The notes under the pieces were generated by a model. The model saw only the letters and a list, made by a program, of their open reading frames with translations. It was not told the origin of the DNA and searched no databases. DNA of 25,244 nt. Source: an uncultured Clostridia bacterium. GTDB lineage: Bacteria > Bacillota > Clostridia > TANB77 > CAG-508. Positions 23,817-25,244 of this stretch are shown here, one piece after another. A program made the position numbers and the translations under genes. The stretch lies in the NCBI GenBank assembly GCA_947632745.1, contig CANRQH010000010.1, positions 1 to 25,244 on the forward strand, written 5' to 3'. Positions within the stretch are counted from its first letter, which is position 1. Each line of letters begins with the position of its first letter.

Positions 23817-25244
23817 ATGACAATATCAAATATAATACTTATAGTATTAATCATAGGTGTAGCTGCATTTATAATATACTTTCATATTAAATCAAAACAA
23901 AATGCAGAAGTGGTAACAAAAATAGATGTCGATGACCAAACATATACATTAGAGCAAATGGTTGAATTTATAAAAAGAAGGTTAGACGAGATTACAAAAA
24001 TCAACTTATATGATATAGGGTTATCAGAGGAAGAATTAAAAAGAAGAAAAAGCAAGAAATATGAGTTAAAAAAGGCTTTAAAAGGATGTACATATGGAGA
24101 TGTTAATGATAAAAAATATGTTAAGGAATTAATATATGATTTATTAGCTAAAGAATATGGTGTAAATGAAATGAACATATCAAAATCAATTCCTTTTGAT
24201 ATTCCATCACTTTTAACAGCTCAAGATAAATTTGATATTTTAATATATATTTATAAAAAAGAATTTGGATATGAAGCATTAAGTGAAATGATAAGAAAAT
24301 ATAAACTAGATGAATTTAAATATATCCAAGGAGAAACAAAGCCTTGCTATGTTATTACAGAAGAAGAAATAGCAGATATTTATGAAAAGGAAAATATTGA
24401 ATTATCATTTTCAGATAAATTAAATATAGTTGTACAAAGAATATATCAACAATATAAAGGATACTCAAGCATAGATGAAATTAGAGATATGAACATAGAT
24501 GGTGTATCTGGTGGTGTATCTGGTTTACCTGAAAGTTTTATAAGCCAAGTTGCTCAAACAGACTCTGCAGATTATTTAACACAAATAGAAGAACACAAAG
24601 TACAACGTGCATGTGACAGTATTTGGATAATGTTCCATGGTAAATCAATTAGATTGGCATTTTTATCATTTGGATCAGAAGCAGAACTAAAAAGAGTATG
24701 CCAAAATATATACAAATACAATAATCCAGGACAATTATCAGATACAAATGGATACAAAATAAACGAAATGAAGGATGGTTCACGTGTCGTTGTTGTAAGA
24801 CCATCAATGTCAGAAACATGGGCATTTTTCGTAAGAAAATTCGACGTAAAACGTGCAACACTTGAACAAATAGTTTTATATCCAGGAAAAGAAGATACAA
24901 TAGATCTTCTAAAATTCCTAGTAAAAGGAGCAAGAATAATATCACTTACTGGTGAGCAAGGTTGTGGTAAAACAACAATGCTTATGGCAATGATAGAAAA
25001 TATATACGAAACAATGAACCTTCGTATTACAGAAACGGCATTTGAGTTACACTTAAGAAAAATATATCCAACACGTAACATCGTATCAATGCGTGAAACA
25101 GATACAATAGCTGGACAAGAGTGCTTGGACGTACAAAAGAAAACAGATGGTTCTGTAAATATCATCCGGAGAGGTTGCAACTGATCCCGTAGCATCTTGG
25201 ATGATACAATCAGCCCAAGTTGCATCAAAATTCACATTATTTAC
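23817..25244 (+). CDS. cpaF: CpaF/TadA secretion ATPase, read through one +1 shift (3' partial)
   Basis: This is the ATPase of the Tad/Flp pilus, of the VirB11/GspE superfamily. It has an N-terminal membrane helix (about 4-22), which is unusual for the family and common in Clostridial copies. Walker A is GEQGCGKTT (Lys385), followed by ITETAFELHLRKIYP (Asp-box region) and QECLDVQKKTDGSVNII. At codon 451 the frame meets CGG (25167-25169). Skipping C25167 turns the sequence into NIIGEVATDPVASWMIQSAQ, the family Walker B region (IIGE), and the frame is open to the window edge. Without the skip it stops at 25184. The shift therefore lies exactly at the conserved glycine of Walker B. The gene continues past the window. 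Confidence 0.87.
25167..25170 (+). other. Putative +1 frameshift site CGGA (cpaF)
   Basis: In-frame CGG follows ATC. Skipping one C of the CC pair gives GGA, the glycine of the Walker B motif IIGE. Confidence 0.7.

Noticed and set aside
15732..25170. Reassignment of CGG to another amino acid (as reported for Trp or Gln in some lineages)
   Set aside because: At all five sites the downstream protein is in the +1 frame, so a change of amino acid at CGG alone cannot restore it.
15732..25170. prfB-type programmed shift or P-site slippage
   Set aside because: There is no upstream Shine-Dalgarno-like element or stop codon at the sites, and re-pairing of the P-site tRNA after a +1 slip (for example GAA to AAC, ACA to CAC) is poor in most cases.
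15732..25170. Ordinary homopolymer sequencing errors
   Set aside because: Four of the five extra Cs are not in a C run. The class of error would have to be specific for C before GG. Not fully excluded without reads, so it is kept as the main alternative.
24572..25228. Long - strand open frame opposite cpaF
   Set aside because: It is the mirror of a strongly coding + strand gene with conserved motifs; no ribosome binding site or family resemblance.

Overview
The window looks like chromosome from an endospore-forming member of the Bacillota, class Clostridia, probably an uncultured or gut-type lineage. The DNA is strongly AT-rich, the resident genes favour AGA and GGA codons and AAGGAGG ribosome binding sites, and all confident genes lie on the + strand. 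A complete spoIIIA operon (AA to AH) shows endospore ancestry.

Layout. 1-850: stem-loops, an orphan antitoxin-like gene and the C-terminal scrap of a ParE/RelE-type toxin. 855-8558: a glycolysis operon, gap-pgk-tpiA-gpmI-eno, with two unexpected passengers: a Uma2-family (PD-(D/E)XK) protein between tpiA and gpmI, and a YezG/DUF600-type immunity protein between gpmI and eno. 8563-9653: terminator, strong promoter, structured leader and a two-OB-fold SSB-like gene of different composition. 9685-13285: a heterodimeric ABC exporter pair. 13371-14069: an unrecognised gene, also compositionally foreign. 14342-15067: a YebC/TACO1-family gene. 15195-20783: spoIIIAA-AH, the mother-cell secretion/feeding-tube complex. 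21044-25244: the start of a Tad/Flp pilus-type cluster (CpaB-like, two CpaE/ParA-like proteins, CpaF ATPase running off the end).

The outstanding observation is in the last 9.5 kb. Four genes (spoIIIAA twice, spoIIIAE, the first CpaE-like gene, cpaF) are each broken by an apparent one-base insertion, and all five have the same form: an extra C directly before a glycine codon, so that the ribosome meets an in-frame CGG and the protein continues only if one base is skipped (C-GGN, read as Gly). After the skip each reading frame restores conserved family sequence, including the Walker B region of CpaF and a SpoIIIAE of near-canonical length. In all resident AT-rich genes of the window, in-frame CGG occurs at these five places and nowhere else. 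The only four other in-frame CGG codons are in the two compositionally foreign genes. This suggests that CGG is not read as an ordinary arginine codon here but triggers +1 frameshifting or four-base decoding to glycine. Systematic sequence error or decay are the alternatives and must be excluded.

No tRNA, rRNA, CRISPR array or insertion sequence was recognised. The other stem-loops, promoters and small repeats are listed individually.
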